Shown here in pieces: positions 51,654 through 60,093 of a DNA stretch of 64,000 bases. The translations under genes and the position numbers were made by a program. Each line of letters begins with the position of its first letter. Positions within the stretch are counted from its first letter, which is position 1. The notes under the pieces were generated by a model, which did not search any database, was not told the DNA's origin, and saw only the letters and a program-made list of their open reading frames with translations. The stretch covers positions 1,824,388 to 1,888,387 of the forward strand of contig NZ_CP007140.1 of NCBI RefSeq assembly GCF_000816105.1. Direction: 5' to 3'. The DNA is from Thermococcus guaymasensis DSM 11113 (GTDB lineage: Archaea; Methanobacteriota_B; Thermococci; Thermococcales; Thermococcaceae).

Positions 51654-52843
51654 CAGGCAACACCCCTTATCTCGCGCAGGATTTCCTCAACTGTGAGGGG
51701 CACTCCGCCGATTTTGTTCACGCCCTTAAGCAGAACGTCGTCGTTGACGTAGCGCTGAACTTCGAGGATCATCTGGCCGAGGTTCATCTCCGGGACGAGT
51801 ATTGCCCTGACGCGCTTTCCGAGCTCCCTCATCCTCTCACCCGGGAACGGGTGGACGGTCTTCGGCACGAAGAGGCCGGCCTTTATGCCCTCCTCTCTCG
51901 CCTTCAGAACGGCTCCGAAGGCGGGCCTTGCCGTTACTCCCCAGCTGACGACCAGTATCTCTGCATCGTCGGTGAAGTGCTCCTCGTACTTCTCGTAAAC
52001 GTGCCTGTTCTGCTCAATCTTCCTATGAATCCTCCTCACGAGCCTGTCATGGACTTCCGGCGTGTAGACGTCTCTTAAACCGTTCTCCTTGTGGGTCGAG
52101 CCTGTCACGTGGGTGAAGTAGCCGTGTCCGAAGAGGGGCATCGGCGGGACACCGTCTCCGTGCGGGTCGCCGAAGGGAAGCTTAGCCTCCTCCTCGTTCC
52201 GGGGGAGCTTGCGGTAGGTTATCTCCACTTCTGAAACGTCGGGTATCTTAACGAGCTCACGCGTGTGAGCCAGGATTCCATCAAAGAGAACCACGACGGG
52301 AGTCCTGAGCCTCTCGGCTATGTTAAAGGCCCTTATTGTCTCCCAGAAGGCGTCCTGTCCGCTGGTCGGTGAGAGGGCAACTATCGGGTGGTCGCCATGG
52401 GTTCCCCACCTCGCCTGGAAGAAGTCACCCTGGGCGCCCTTGGTGGCCTGTCCCGTGCTCGGCCCGCTCCTCTGCACATCAACGAGAACTAAGGGGGTCT
52501 CGGTCATCACAGCGTAGCCGAGGTTCTCCTGCATCAGCGAGAAGCCCGGCCCCGCGGTTGCCGTCATGACCTTGAGGCCAGTCCAGGACGCCCCGACCAT
52601 CGCGGCTATGCTCGCTATCTCGTCCTCCATCTGGAGGTAGTAGCCGCCAAGCTTGGGGAGCTCCCGCGCCATTGTCTCGGCGATTTCGCTTGACGGGGTT
52701 ATCGGATAGCCCGCGTAGAAACGGCAGCCCGCAAAGAGCGCACCGTATGCAACGGCCTCGTTGCCCTGAAGGAAGTAGTTGCCGGGCTTGTATAGCTTTC
52801 TGAGGAGCCTGACCTGCTCAGGCTCATCACCGCGGATTATCAT
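51653..52843 (-). CDS. 2-oxoglutarate:ferredoxin oxidoreductase, alpha subunit (first set)
   Basis: A 396-residue alpha subunit with GNEAVAYGALFAGCRFYAGYPITP, TAGPGFSLMQENLG and RSGPSTGQATKGAQGD. It oxidises a 2-oxoacid with CoA and ferredoxin, probably 2-oxoglutarate, to feed biosynthesis and amino-acid catabolism. The ATG at 52843 has GGTGGTGAG; the longer frame (52852) starts within that site. It begins 2 bases after the delta stop. Confidence 0.92.
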   Translation of the reverse strand: MIIRGDEPEQVRLLRKLYKPGNYFLQGNEAVAYGALFAGCRFYAGYPITPSSEIAETMARELPKLGGYYLQMEDEIASIAAMVGASWTGLKVMTATAGPGFSLMQENLGYAVMTETPLVLVDVQRSGPSTGQATKGAQGDFFQARWGTHGDHPIVALSPTSGQDAFWETIRAFNIAERLRTPVVVLFDGILAHTRELVKIPDVSEVEITYRKLPRNEEEAKLPFGDPHGDGVPPMPLFGHGYFTHVTGSTHKENGLRDVYTPEVHDRLVRRIHRKIEQNRHVYEKYEEHFTDDAEILVVSWGVTARPAFGAVLKAREEGIKAGLFVPKTVHPFPGERMRELGKRVRAILVPEMNLGQMILEVQRYVNDDVLLKGVNKIGGVPLTVEEILREIRGVA

Positions 52844-52845
52844 AC

Positions 52846-53115
52846 TCACCACCTTACTGATATCGCGAAGTCAGGGCAGAGAAGCTCGCAGAGCTTGCAC
52901 TTAACGCACTTTTCGGCGTGAACCGGAACCGGGTAGTGGACGCCCTTCTCGCTCAGCTCCCTGCTCCATTCAAAGACCTTTCTTGGACACATTTCGACAC
53001 AGATTCCACAGCCCTTGCAGAGAAACGTATCAACGTCAATTTCAACAACGCCCTCCGCCTTTCCGACGACGAGATAGCCGTTTTTTTCAACAACGGTGTT
53101 CGCGTTTTCGGCCAT
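52846..53115 (-). CDS. 2-oxoacid:ferredoxin oxidoreductase, delta (ferredoxin) subunit
   Basis: An 89-residue protein with two [4Fe-4S] motifs: CKGCGICVEMCPRKVF and CVKCKLCELLCPDFAI. It passes electrons from the alpha-beta-gamma core to ferredoxin. It is the first gene of the seven-subunit operon. The ATG at 53115 has GGTGGT; the GTG at 53124 is part of that region. Confidence 0.92.
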   Translation of the reverse strand: MAENANTVVEKNGYLVVGKAEGVVEIDVDTFLCKGCGICVEMCPRKVFEWSRELSEKGVHYPVPVHAEKCVKCKLCELLCPDFAISVRW

Positions 53116-53150
53116 GGGAACCACCTCTTAACGGGTGCCTTTTACGTTTG

Positions 53151-53170
53151 TCAACATTTAAAGCTTTCGC
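53151..53170 (-). promoter_or_regulatory. BRE/TATA promoter of the oxidoreductase operon
   Basis: On the minus strand GCGAAAGCTTTAAATGTTGA is a clear BRE/TATA element about 45 bases before the delta ATG. It should drive delta-alpha-beta, the MNT-HEPN pair and the four later genes. Confidence 0.65.
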
Positions 53171-53173
53171 GAG

Positions 53174-53189
53174 TGAACATTGATGTTCA
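53174..53189. promoter_or_regulatory. Palindrome upstream of the oxidoreductase promoter
   Basis: TGAACAT and ATGTTCA flank TG (perfect 7-2-7). It is just upstream of the BRE, where archaeal activators usually bind. Confidence 0.45.
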
Positions 53190-53260
53190 GAAGAGGTTCA
53201 TTCGAGGACAGGATTAATTTTGGACAAAAGTTTTGGAAATGACAGGGACTTCCCGAAGGA

Positions 53261-54235
53261 TCACCACGTTATCAGCTGCCAGTCGAGGAGGCCGTTCTCG
53301 ACTATGTACTCCCACCGCTCCTTGCACTGCGGCTTCAGGTTCTCGATGTACCTCAGGTCTTGAGTCGCCGAGAACTTCTTGATGGCCTTCCCTATGGCCT
53401 TGTCGTAGTCCGTCAGGCAGTTGTGGGGGCCGCGCTTTGAGCCCGCACCGACCGGGTCACTTAGGATTCTCTTGTTCGGGAACTTCCTCTTCGCCCAGAT
53501 GAGGACCTCAACCGCGCTCCAGAGCCAGGGCGGACGGTACTCGTTCTTCTCCCAGAGCCTCTCGTAGAGCGTGCCCTTCTGGATGTCCGTGATGTTTATC
53601 GAGAAGGTGTCCGTGTAGGGTTCTGCCTTTATCATACTCTCCTTGGTGTCCTCGATGCCGTCGCGTTCGCTCAGGAAAATCGGCTTCAGCAGGAGGTAGG
53701 TTTTAACCTTCGCACCCGCCTCGTGTACGATCTCCGCCGCCCTCACGAAGTCCGCAAAGGTGTTGCCCTTGTTTATCGAGACATCGGCCACATCGTCGTT
53801 GGCAGTCTCAAGTCCTATGGCCACCTCGAAGTGCTTGTCGGGAACGATTTCAGCAAGCTCCCTAACTGCATCGTAGCGGACGAGCTCGCTCCTGCTCTCG
53901 ATGACGATTTCCTCAACGTTGTCCAATTCCGCAAGGAGCTCGAAGATTTTTCTCCTCGTCTCGGGCTTGAGCTCACCGTTGTCAAGGAAGGAACCCGATG
54001 TGAACATCCTGACAGCGAAGGGGCCTTTCTTGCCCCTAATTTTTTCAAGTGCCTCCCTAACGTAGTCAACTATCGCTTCCTGACTCCACTTCACCTTTGG
54101 TGCCGCTGTAGGGTATGCGCACATGTAGCAGGCCTTCCCTATCCTGAAGCGGTAACAGCCTATCGTGGGGAGGATTATGAAGAGCGCCGTTCCGGGTTTG
54201 CCAGCGACGTTGTCCTCGCTCGTCCAGTAGGTCAT
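53261..54235 (-). CDS. Archaeosine biosynthesis radical SAM protein RaSEA
   Basis: A 324-residue radical SAM protein of the TIGR01210 type. The cluster cysteines are C27, C36 and C39 in IGCYRFRIGKACYMCAYP, a CX8CX2C spacing. The barrel contains AIGLETANDDVAD and TYLLLKPIFLSERD. RaSEA works with ArcS to convert the lysine-modified preQ0 base into archaeosine in tRNA (literature, from Thermococcus kodakarensis). The ATG at 54235 follows GGTGAGAGC. It is divergent from surE. Confidence 0.82.
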   Translation of the reverse strand: MTYWTSEDNVAGKPGTALFIILPTIGCYRFRIGKACYMCAYPTAAPKVKWSQEAIVDYVREALEKIRGKKGPFAVRMFTSGSFLDNGELKPETRRKIFELLAELDNVEEIVIESRSELVRYDAVRELAEIVPDKHFEVAIGLETANDDVADVSINKGNTFADFVRAAEIVHEAGAKVKTYLLLKPIFLSERDGIEDTKESMIKAEPYTDTFSINITDIQKGTLYERLWEKNEYRPPWLWSAVEVLIWAKRKFPNKRILSDPVGAGSKRGPHNCLTDYDKAIGKAIKKFSATQDLRYIENLKPQCKERWEYIVENGLLDWQLITW

Positions 54236-54263
54236 GCTCTCACCTAGCCCGGGGTTGGGGATA

Positions 54264-54276
54264 GGGTTTTTAAAAT
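54264..54276 (+). promoter_or_regulatory. TATA element of surE
   Basis: GGGTTTTTAAAAT is centred about 26 bases before the ATG at 54296, indicating a leaderless mRNA and choosing that start over 54275. Confidence 0.6.
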
Positions 54277-54295
54277 GTGGGGTCGAGCGGTTGTC

Positions 54296-55081
54296 ATGGC
54301 AAAAATACTCCTCACCAACGACGACGGAATTTACTCCAACGGCCTGCGCGCGGCGGTAAAAGCGCTGAGCGAGCTTGGCGAGGTCTACGTAGTTGCCCCG
54401 CTCTTCCAGAGGAGCGCGAGCGGTAGGGCCATGACGCTCCACAGGCCGATAAGGGCCAAGCGCGTTGACGTCCCCGGCGCGAGAATAGCCTATGGAATAG
54501 ACGGAACTCCTACTGACTGCGTGATTTTTGCCATAGCCCGCTTCGGGAGCTTTGATTTAGCCGTCAGCGGAATCAATCTTGGCGAGAACTTAAGCACCGA
54601 GATAACTGTTTCCGGAACGGCTTCCGCTGCCATAGAGGCATCAACCCACGGAATTCCGAGCATAGCGGTGAGCCTTGAGGTGGACTGGAAGAAGACCCTC
54701 GGCGAGGGCGAGGGGGTGGACTTCTCGGTCTCGGCTCACTTCCTCAGAAGAATCGCCGGCGCGGTTCTTGAGAGGGGCCTTCCCAATGGAGTGGACATGC
54801 TCAACGTGAACGTGCCGAGCGACGCGACGAAGGAAACGGAGATAGCAATCGCCCGCCTAGCCCGGAAGCGCTACTGTCCAACGGTCGAGGAGCGCATAGA
54901 CCCCAAGGGCAACCCCTACTACTGGATTGTCGGCAGGCTCGTTCAGAATTTTGAGCCAGGAACCGATGCGTACGCTTTGAAGGTCGAGAGGAAGGTCAGC
55001 GTTACGCCGATAAACATCGACATGACTGCTAGAGTGGACTTCAATGCGATTAAGACGCTTTTGAAGAACAAAGAAAAATAA
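54296..55081 (+). CDS. surE: 5'-nucleotidase SurE
   Basis: A 261-residue SurE phosphatase for nucleoside monophosphates. The N-terminal KILLTNDDGIYSNGLRA holds the metal-binding DD pair, followed by RSASGRAMTLH, GTPTDCV and SGINLGENLSTEITVSGT. It may also act on other phosphate esters, as in other organisms. A single gene with its own promoter. Confidence 0.93.
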   Translation: MAKILLTNDDGIYSNGLRAAVKALSELGEVYVVAPLFQRSASGRAMTLHRPIRAKRVDVPGARIAYGIDGTPTDCVIFAIARFGSFDLAVSGINLGENLSTEITVSGTASAAIEASTHGIPSIAVSLEVDWKKTLGEGEGVDFSVSAHFLRRIAGAVLERGLPNGVDMLNVNVPSDATKETEIAIARLARKRYCPTVEERIDPKGNPYYWIVGRLVQNFEPGTDAYALKVERKVSVTPINIDMTARVDFNAIKTLLKNKEK

Positions 55082-55172
55082 ATGACAAATCCAGTTGAAG
55101 GAGAACAAATGGCAATACCTTGTCCAAAATTTGGCAGATCTTAATCATTTGTACAGCCATCGAAACTCACAA

Positions 55173-55186
55173 ACAATTTATAACCC
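55173..55186 (+). promoter_or_regulatory. TATA element of the third CGP-CTERM protein
   Basis: ACAATTTATAACCC lies about 37 bases before the ATG at 55216, with an AGGTGAATATC site in the short leader. Confidence 0.55.
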
Positions 55187-55215
55187 CACGGAAGATATCT
55201 TAACAGGTGAATATC

Positions 55216-57174
55216 ATGAGAAAGGTAGCAACCATTATCGTGGCTTTTGTTTTGTTTAGCGTTTTTGGGTTTGCCTTGGCCAGCGCCACAACCGTTGCAG
55301 TGGACTTAACTCACGGTGAAAACACCAAGTATCTCGTTGACCCAGTTGTCGACCAGAGCAATCAGAGCCACATCCTTGCGCCCTCAATCGTCGAAGGCGT
55401 TGGAGACATGCAGTGGGCCTACTTCGGAAACCCAGACATGTTCCCCAACAACACCAAGATCAAGAACCTCGGGGACACGATAACTGCCGACGCCCTCAAA
55501 GACGTTGACATACTCATCCTTGGCCAGCCAACAAGCCCATTCACCCCCGAAGAAATCCAGGCAATCAAAGACTGGTTTGCCCAGGGCGGTAAGGTTCTCT
55601 GGATCGCCGCCGACAGCGACTACGGAAGCGGCGTCCAGACCCAGGACATAGCTGACAGCTTCCTCGAACAGCTTGGCTATGGCAACCTCAGAATCGACCT
55701 CTGCTCCGTGGATGATCATGCCAGCAACACTGGGTCTACCTTCCAAGTTATTGGACACGTTGACCCCGACGCGGACACGCCCTTCAAGGGAATGATCACT
55801 AAGGACTTCCTCCACGATGGCAAAGTGCTCTTCCACGGGCCGGGCGTGGTCGCCTGGGTTGACGAGAACGGAAACTGGCACCCACTCACCGAGGACTCCA
55901 AGCCGCCCCTCACGTACAGGATTGTGGTAACCAGTGAGGATGGCATAATCGTTGAGAACAGCGCTCCATCGGCAAACGCTTACATAGCCAATGACACGGG
56001 GGTCTTCACTCTCCTCGCGGCTCAGGTCGTCCCGCTTGGAGGCACTCAGAGTATCCTCATAGTCAGCGGTGAGAGCCCGTACGGTGCCTACAAGCCGATC
56101 TGGAGCCCTCTCTTCCGGGGTGTAAACCTTGATGGCCCGCAGTTCGTCAGCAACATACTCCACTGGGCCGCCTTGGTTGCCAAGTCCGGTGTTCCGGAGA
56201 ATCTCTTCTCAGTCCCAGACCCGGAGGGTGACGATCACGGGCCGGGAACCTACACCTACCCGACTGACGCAGTTTTCAACAAGACCGGACTCTTTGACCT
56301 TACTGGCCTCGATGTCCTCAAGGCCGGCGACAAGTACGTCTTCAGCTTCCACTTCAAGAACCTCGGTGGCAACCCGTGGAACGGGCCGAACGGCTTCAGC
56401 CTGCAGGTTATTGAAGCCTACTTCGACTTCAAGGAGGGTGGAAACACTTCAGCCATTAAACTCGATGAGAAAGGCCCAGGAAGCAACGTTGACCTTGACC
56501 CAGACCACCCATGGGATCTCGCCTTCAGGGTAACCGGCTGGAGCAAGAAGCTCGTCCTTCCAAACGGAACCGTTCTTGAGGACATTGACGTGTTCACGGA
56601 TCTGGACGAGAACACGATTAACGTCCTCGTTCCGGCCAAGTACTTCGGCGAGGATCTCAACGCAGAAAACATCAGGATGGCGGTTCTCGTTGGCAGTCAG
56701 GATGGGTTTGGTGTTGATGAGTGGCGTGATGTTCAGGTTGAGGCTGAGGAGTGGAGGATTGGTGGTGGTGACTCTGATGCCATCATAGCTGGCGTCGCCC
56801 CACGCGTCATGGACCTCCTCGTCCCAGAATGGTTCCACCCAACCCAAGAAGAGCAGCTGAGCAGCTACGACTCTGAAAACGGAAAGAGGGCAACAGTCTT
56901 GATGATAACCCCCATTGAAAGCGCCCCCACCACTACAACTACAACCACGACGACTACTACGACCTCCTCGACGACAACCACGACCACTACAACCACCACA
57001 ACGACGACCACTACCACAACTACTACCTCCACCACAACGACTACAACTACCACTACAACCACAACATCCTCAGCAACAACTACGACTACTTCAGAGGGTG
57101 GCGGTGGAATCTGCGGTCCAGCGGCCCTGATAGGCCTCGCAATAATCCCACTCCTCCTCAGGAGAAGGCGCTGA
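55216..57174 (+). CDS. Secreted protein with glucodextranase-like module and CGP-CTERM tail
   Basis: A 652-residue surface protein. A signal peptide (1-24) precedes a Rossmann-like domain resembling GATase1/DUF4350 (ADALKDVDILILGQPT and WFAQGGKVLWIAADSD). A C-terminal module has DPEGDDHGPGTYTYPTDAVF, as in the glucodextranase C-terminal binding domain. Then a long Thr linker and GGGGICGPAALIGLA plus RRRR end. It may bind a sugar polymer on the cell surface (inference). The ATG at 55216 follows GGTGAATATC. Confidence 0.76.
   Translation: MRKVATIIVAFVLFSVFGFALASATTVAVDLTHGENTKYLVDPVVDQSNQSHILAPSIVEGVGDMQWAYFGNPDMFPNNTKIKNLGDTITADALKDVDILILGQPTSPFTPEEIQAIKDWFAQGGKVLWIAADSDYGSGVQTQDIADSFLEQLGYGNLRIDLCSVDDHASNTGSTFQVIGHVDPDADTPFKGMITKDFLHDGKVLFHGPGVVAWVDENGNWHPLTEDSKPPLTYRIVVTSEDGIIVENSAPSANAYIANDTGVFTLLAAQVVPLGGTQSILIVSGESPYGAYKPIWSPLFRGVNLDGPQFVSNILHWAALVAKSGVPENLFSVPDPEGDDHGPGTYTYPTDAVFNKTGLFDLTGLDVLKAGDKYVFSFHFKNLGGNPWNGPNGFSLQVIEAYFDFKEGGNTSAIKLDEKGPGSNVDLDPDHPWDLAFRVTGWSKKLVLPNGTVLEDIDVFTDLDENTINVLVPAKYFGEDLNAENIRMAVLVGSQDGFGVDEWRDVQVEAEEWRIGGGDSDAIIAGVAPRVMDLLVPEWFHPTQEEQLSSYDSENGKRATVLMITPIESAPTTTTTTTTTTTTSSTTTTTTTTTTTTTTTTTTTSTTTTTTTTTTTTSSATTTTTSEGGGGICGPAALIGLAIIPLLLRRRR
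56926..57096 (+). repeat. Threonine-codon repeat tract
   Basis: A run of ACN codons (about 55 Thr, with a few Ser and Ala) forms the linker before the CGP-CTERM tail. All four Thr codons are used in irregular order, so this is not a simple microsatellite; it is likely an O-glycosylated spacer. Confidence 0.7.
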
Positions 57175-57220
57175 ACTTTCCATTTCTTCTTAATTTCCCC
57201 TTTAGTTGAACGGTTTTGGC

Positions 57221-57862
57221 TCACTTAACGCTAAGAAGAGGGGCTATCTCTTTATCAACTGGGACGGAGTGATCACCTAAAAGGGCTATTAGATCCGAGG
57301 GTGCACGTATCATGGACAACCCAAGGCGGTAGTGGCCACGGTACGACTTGACTCTGGCCACGATGAGGTAGTCGAACAGTTCTGGGGGTTCAAAATACCG
57401 CCTAAACTCACCGAAGAGATCAAGCTCGTTGAGTACAAGAGGGGTGTGGGAAAGAACGAGGGTCAAGTCTCTTTCGGTGGCCCGGTCAAGCATGTCTATT
57501 ACATCAGATCCGCTTTTGCCGTGAAGAAGAGGAAATCCAGAAACTACCAGGGCTGAACCCGGCTCAATGACATCTAGAGCCTCTACAACATCCTGCAGGC
57601 GGTAGGTTCTGGCAAAATAAAAGTTTTCCATGCTGGCCCCAATCCTGGAAACTGAGGAGGGAGAAAAACCGCCGCTGACCTGAACGTGGTACACCTTTCC
57701 GTTTTCAAGGAGGGCCCGTTCAAGGTACGAGAGAAGAAAGACTTCAGATAGTTCATCAGAAAAGAGAAGAGCCAGCGAACTACCTTCCTTTATTCCAAAC
57801 GGGAAACTCTCAAAGGGCTTTACCTCTGCAGTCTCCTCGGGGGCTTCAAAGATCAACGCCAT
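57221..57862 (-). CDS. RecA/KaiC-like fold protein lacking the P-loop (tentative)
   Basis: A 213-residue protein. The order of strands and helices (GSSLALLFSDELSEVFLLSYL, then a GKVYHVQVSGG strand and SALVVSGFPLL) resembles KaiC/RecA-type domains, but there is no GKT/S P-loop, so ATP use is doubtful. The TATA element on the minus strand at 57882-57899 and the absence of a ribosome binding site indicate a leaderless start at 57862 or 57865. It is located between the CGP-CTERM protein (convergent) and trm1 (same direction). Family unclear. Confidence 0.5.
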   Translation of the reverse strand: MALIFEAPEETAEVKPFESFPFGIKEGSSLALLFSDELSEVFLLSYLERALLENGKVYHVQVSGGFSPSSVSRIGASMENFYFARTYRLQDVVEALDVIEPGSALVVSGFPLLHGKSGSDVIDMLDRATERDLTLVLSHTPLVLNELDLFGEFRRYFEPPELFDYLIVARVKSYRGHYRLGLSMIRAPSDLIALLGDHSVPVDKEIAPLLSVK

Positions 57863-57881
57863 CATTTAATACACGGCAAGG

Positions 57882-57899
57882 CCATATTTATACCTTGCG
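57882..57899 (-). promoter_or_regulatory. TATA element of the RecA-like gene
   Basis: On the minus strand GCAAGGTATAAATATGGC is centred about 28 bases before the start, consistent with a leaderless mRNA. Confidence 0.6.
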
Positions 57900-57950
57900 T
57901 TTCATGAGGCGAGAACAAAAAAGACTCTTTAAAGCGCAAAAGGGACAGCA

Positions 57951-59102
57951 CTAACAACCTTTGCCGTTCCCCATACTTTTGAGTACCGCTTCGAAGGGTG
58001 CGTTGGTCTTTATTGATGTGGGTGAAAAGTGCGTCCTCGTTGCGGAAAAGCCGAGCGAGCGGAGAGTTTCTATAGCCTTTGAGACCTTAACGACTTCAAG
58101 GCCGTTCTTTCGTGCCAGTGCGTGGGTATCGTAATGGAACGGGACGTCAAGCTCTTCATGGAGTAAGGACAGGAACTGAAGGGTCTTTTTGTGGGCTATC
58201 GAGTCAGGTTCTGCTTTGGCCAGCTTCACGAGCTCTTCTACGAATTTTTCGTCCTTGAGGGACCCCAGCCACATCGGGCCGTAAGCTCCCTGTTCTTCAG
58301 GAAGAAAGCCAGTCTCATACCGGAATTTTCCGTTCTTCTCCTGCCAGAGGTATCCAAGCATCTCGACGCTCTCATCGGCTTTTTTTGCCCCGCTCTTCAG
58401 CCCCAAGAAGGCCCTGAAATAGTGGTCGCGGTAATATGCAAGCAGAACATCAACGCCGAGGTCGTACTTTGCCGCGTACCTTACCACAGTCCCTATGAGA
58501 ATCCGGAGGCCCGCTTCGTGGCACAGCTCGCCGCGGATTGGCTCAGCAAGGTATTTCCTCAGGCAGGCTTTCCGGTAGGCGCCGCAGAGGACACCCGTGT
58601 CGGTTGCCGTCACGCCAAGGAAGCCCCTCCGTTTTACGGATCGGAGGGCAGAGTCAAGGAACTCCACCGGGGATCCAAAGGGGTCTAGATCAATGAAATC
58701 AAAGTACCTGAACTTTTCAGCCATGAGCTTATTTGCATCACCAAGGTTGACGACGAGTCTTTTGCCATTTGGGAGTTTCACCTCTGCCCTACCACCTTCC
58801 GGAACGGATTCCACACCGAAGTTCAGCCCCACGTTTTTCAGGATAAGATTGAATGCCCCCTCATTGATGTCGTTCATCCAGACTTCCTCGGCGGGTGTTT
58901 CAAGGGAATACCTGAGACCCCGTATTCCAGTTGCAGAGAGGGCATCAAGGACGCGCTTCGGAGAAATGGCCTTTACCGCCAGAACGCTCAGATCCCTGTT
59001 AAGGGCCATCACAGGGTTGTAAAAAACGGGGGCATCATATATTCTCTCGGCTTTGGGAACCAGGATCCTCGCGAGCCCTTCTTTAATCTCCACCAGCTCC
59101 AT
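57951..59102 (-). CDS. trm1: tRNA (guanine26-N2/N2)-dimethyltransferase Trm1
   Basis: A 383-residue enzyme that dimethylates G26 of tRNA using SAM. Motifs: [15 protein letters not shown] (SAM motif I), [17 protein letters not shown] (catalytic DPFG) and [12 protein letters not shown]. The end with [19 protein letters not shown] is conserved. The ATG at 59102 has GGTGAGAGA; the longer frame to 59267 overlaps rpl35ae and is rejected. It follows the L35Ae gene with 32 bases between them. Confidence 0.93.
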   Translation of the reverse strand: MELVEIKEGLARILVPKAERIYDAPVFYNPVMALNRDLSVLAVKAISPKRVLDALSATGIRGLRYSLETPAEEVWMNDINEGAFNLILKNVGLNFGVESVPEGGRAEVKLPNGKRLVVNLGDANKLMAEKFRYFDFIDLDPFGSPVEFLDSALRSVKRRGFLGVTATDTGVLCGAYRKACLRKYLAEPIRGELCHEAGLRILIGTVVRYAAKYDLGVDVLLAYYRDHYFRAFLGLKSGAKKADESVEMLGYLWQEKNGKFRYETGFLPEEQGAYGPMWLGSLKDEKFVEELVKLAKAEPDSIAHKKTLQFLSLLHEELDVPFHYDTHALARKNGLEVVKVSKAIETLRSLGFSATRTHFSPTSIKTNAPFEAVLKSMGNGKGC

Positions 59103-59134
59103 TCTCTCACCGAGAAAGGAAAGGAAGAAGGGAT

Positions 59135-59398
59135 TTAAAGGATTTCGACGTAGTCGCCAAGGGCCTGCCCCGGGAGCCCTGGCTTGAAGTAGGCCTTTAC
59201 TTCTCCTTTGTTTCCATGAGTTCTGAGAATCTTCCCGAACATTTTCCTGCCGGTTGGAGTCCTCCACATGACCTTCCTGCCGATAAGGGCGCTCGCACCT
59301 GCCCTGTCGTTCACGCCAATGGGCTTAAGAATCATGTGGTGGTTGTATCTGTGCTCATGGGAACCTGCGTAGGCGAGGATCAGGGCCTTCCGCCTCAT
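59135..59398 (-). CDS. rpl35ae: Large-subunit ribosomal protein L35Ae
   Basis: An 87-residue ribosomal protein with [22 protein letters not shown] and the end [23 protein letters not shown], typical of archaeal L35Ae. The ATG at 59398 has GGTGAGGG; the longer frame to 59521 runs into the divergent gene. Promoter at 59427-59443. Likely co-transcribed with trm1. Confidence 0.93.
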   Translation of the reverse strand: MRRKALILAYAGSHEHRYNHHMILKPIGVNDRAGASALIGRKVMWRTPTGRKMFGKILRTHGNKGEVKAYFKPGLPGQALGDYVEIL

Positions 59399-59426
59399 GA
59401 CCCTCACCCGAATTGAATAATGAAGC

Positions 59427-59443
59427 GGATTTTTAAAAGTTGC
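59427..59443 (-). promoter_or_regulatory. BRE/TATA promoter of rpl35ae
   Basis: On the minus strand GCAACTTTTAAAAATCC is a strong promoter element about 35 bases before the L35Ae ATG. Confidence 0.65.
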
Positions 59444-59520
59444 TTTCTCTGTTGAAGCACTTGACCGGAACCATAAGCGACATGCTAATATAGGTTCTTC
59501 ACAAAGTTCCTTTGATCCCA

Positions 59521-60093
59521 ATGCTCGGCTTCCTAAGGAGGAGGAAACTTAGGCGGCTCAGGCACAACATGGACGAAATCCTGATCATGCACATAGGGGA
59601 TACGCCGGAGAGCGTTTATCGGTTTCTCGAAAGACTCATCGATGAACTTCAGCCAGATGTCATAATCCATACAGGTGACTTGGTTGACAACGTCAAACTT
59701 GAAAGAAGGCCCGAATTAAAGCCCGCCTACGAAGCGGGGCTTAGAAAACTCGCGCGGATACTCAAAGGCTCCGGGGCAAAGCTCTACATCGTGCCGGGCA
59801 ACGAGGACTGTAAGAAACTCCTCCAAGAATTCTTTGGAGATAATGTAGTTGAACCGGGAAGCATCGTCGAGATCGAGGGGAAAACTTTCGCCCTCGGCCA
59901 CTCATGGAGAGACGTTGCCAACAAGGAAGCGGACTTCAAGCTCTACGGCCACAACTTCAAGGTCATCCCGAGTGGTTTAAACGCTGTCCTTGGTATCAAC
60001 TTCATTTTTCTGCCGAGCGGCAGGACCGTTAGGGTGGATTATCCCGTTGGGACCGACACCGCCCGTGGTTACAGGCTTTGGAGGGGTTTGTGA
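59521..60093 (+). CDS. Calcineurin-like metallophosphoesterase
   Basis: A 190-residue phosphoesterase of the YfcE/MJ0936-like type. Metal-binding motifs are [15 protein letters not shown] and LGHSW, with YGHNF later. The N-terminal motif is [12 protein letters not shown], a variation of the usual D-x-H box. An N-terminal Arg-rich stretch ([10 protein letters not shown]) is unusual. The ATG at 59521 is preferred; a start at 59572 ([11 protein letters not shown]) is possible. It overlaps the next gene by one base. Confidence 0.78.
   Translation: MLGFLRRRKLRRLRHNMDEILIMHIGDTPESVYRFLERLIDELQPDVIIHTGDLVDNVKLERRPELKPAYEAGLRKLARILKGSGAKLYIVPGNEDCKKLLQEFFGDNVVEPGSIVEIEGKTFALGHSWRDVANKEADFKLYGHNFKVIPSGLNAVLGINFIFLPSGRTVRVDYPVGTDTARGYRLWRGL

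Noticed and set aside
56926-57096. Repeats that might look like a CRISPR array
   Set aside because: These are Thr codons in frame within a linker; there are no spacers of even length.
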